Shown here one piece after another: positions 63,478 to 64,000 of a DNA stretch of 64,000 bases. The stretch is from contig JBGORM010000006.1 of the NCBI GenBank assembly GCA_041538185.1, positions 1 through 64,000 of the forward strand, in the 5' to 3' direction. The stretch comes from Melioribacteraceae bacterium 4301-Me. Its GTDB lineage: Bacteria; Bacteroidota; Ignavibacteria; Ignavibacteriales; Melioribacteraceae. Every line of letters starts with the position of its first letter. The first letter of the stretch is position 1. The position numbers and the translations under genes were made by a program. The notes under the pieces are model-generated. The model made no database searches. It was not told where the DNA came from and was given only the letters and a program-made list of their open reading frames with translations.

Positions 63478-64000
63478 ATGCAATCACCTTTTCATCTTGA
63501 ACAACAAAACATAAGTATTGATAGCCGAATAGTAGCTTCATTAGAAAGAATATCCGAAGCTTTTCGAGTTTTATTTTGGAACGAAAGTAAAAAGTGGGGA
63601 TTAAGTCCAATTCAGCTGCAAATCTTAATCTTTATTTGTACACACAGTAATGAAAAATGTAATATCACTTATCTTGCAAAAGAGTTTAATATGACCAAAG
63701 CAACGATTAGCGATGCAGTAAAATCATTAGAAGAAAAATCACTTATTAAAAGGAAAATCAATCCAAACGATTATCGCAGCCACTCAATAGAGCTGACTAC
63801 AGAAGGTAAAAAAACTGTAAGCAAAGCAAGTTATTTTGCAAATGAGCTGGAAAAATCAATTAGCTCACTAAACACAAACGATAAAGAAAATTTGCTCCTC
63901 AGTTTAATTGACATAATTTATAATTTAACAGCGGCAGGTGTAATTACAGTTCAAAGAATGTGTTTAACATGTATTCATTACAGCAAAGATGAAAAGAGCG
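63478..64000 (+). CDS. MarR-family transcriptional regulator (3' end outside window)
   Basis: At least 174 residues, running off the end of the window. A winged-helix domain is visible: LSPIQLQILIFICTH, NITYLAKEFNMTKATISDAVKSLEEKSLIKRK, then the wing NPNDYRSHSIELTTEGKK. The last part has RMCLTC with two cysteines that could bind metal or sense redox. An upstream TTGAGGAA is a good ribosome-binding site for the ATG at 63478. Confidence 0.85.
   Translation, partial: MQSPFHLEQQNISIDSRIVASLERISEAFRVLFWNESKKWGLSPIQLQILIFICTHSNEKCNITYLAKEFNMTKATISDAVKSLEEKSLIKRKINPNDYRSHSIELTTEGKKTVSKASYFANELEKSISSLNTNDKENLLLSLIDIIYNLTAAGVITVQRMCLTCIHYSKDEKS

Overview
The window is AT-rich bacterial chromosome. 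Gene order, protein types and codon use suggest a member of the Bacteroidota/Chlorobi/Ignavibacteria assemblage; this is inferred from protein character and no search was run. Supporting signs are DUF4252 and DUF2911 secreted proteins, a full aerobic phenylacetate (paa) pathway, a fused chromate transporter, and dispersed non-coding hairpin repeats. No tRNA, rRNA or CRISPR array was seen.

Layout. 1-0.6 kb: the 5' end of an integron-type tyrosine recombinase and one copy of a ~308 bp hairpin repeat. 0.6-5.5 kb: threonine operon lysC-asd-thrB-thrC, with a possible Thr-rich leader peptide. 5.5-6.7 kb: a decayed HEPN/MNT toxin-antitoxin pair and a glycosyltransferase stub, closed by a second, diverged copy of the thrC 3' end. 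6.8-12.7 kb (minus strand): thioredoxin-like protein, SIR2-like protein, rsmG, mnmG and mnmE, with two parS-like palindromes between mnmG and mnmE. 12.9-16 kb: clpB and a small envelope protein. 16.8-21.8 kb: paaG, a CN-hydrolase with an altered catalytic triad, an EamA transporter, truA, a RelE-type toxin-antitoxin pair bounded by a duplicated truA 5' end, and a DUF1801/YdeI protein. 21.8-28.1 kb: paaABCD, a divergent ADP-forming acyl-CoA synthetase, and glgA. 28.2-31.9 kb: a PadR-controlled cluster (PadR, membrane protein, ferredoxin, hemerythrin, DoxX, ChrA). 32-38.3 kb: a second hairpin repeat with a long target duplication, then rpmH-rnpA-yidD-yidC and a patatin/Omp85 protein. 38.4-42.4 kb: a TPR-like/PD-(D/E)XK pair, an ECF sigma locus and a creatininase-family enzyme. 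42.6-53.9 kb: the sulfur assimilation operon. 54.3-57.8 kb: radical SAM, lipoprotein and methyltransferase genes. 58-64 kb: paaZ, a DUF2911 protein, ispH, a glutamine amidotransferase, the third hairpin repeat and a partial MarR regulator.

The most interesting system is the sulfur operon. A consensus-like promoter is followed by a 22-codon leader peptide (Cys-Met-Cys-Met-Met), a textbook three-way alternative hairpin set ending in an intrinsic terminator, and a second 46-codon leader peptide ending in six Cys codons out of ten. It then encodes DUF2061, CysH, CysD, CysN, CysG, a sulfite reductase, TusA, a ThiS-like sulfur carrier whose GG motif is masked by a C-terminal extension, a MetY-like enzyme, a MoeB/ThiF activator, DsrE, a second TusA and a JAMM protease. 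Together these read as sulfate activation, reduction to sulfide, loading onto a protein thiocarboxylate and transfer to homocysteine, all under cysteine-sensing attenuation.

A second theme is that two toxin-antitoxin modules each lie between an intact housekeeping gene and a diverged partial copy of that gene's adjacent end (thrC 3' end, truA 5' end). This suggests a shared mode of acquisition by recombination.
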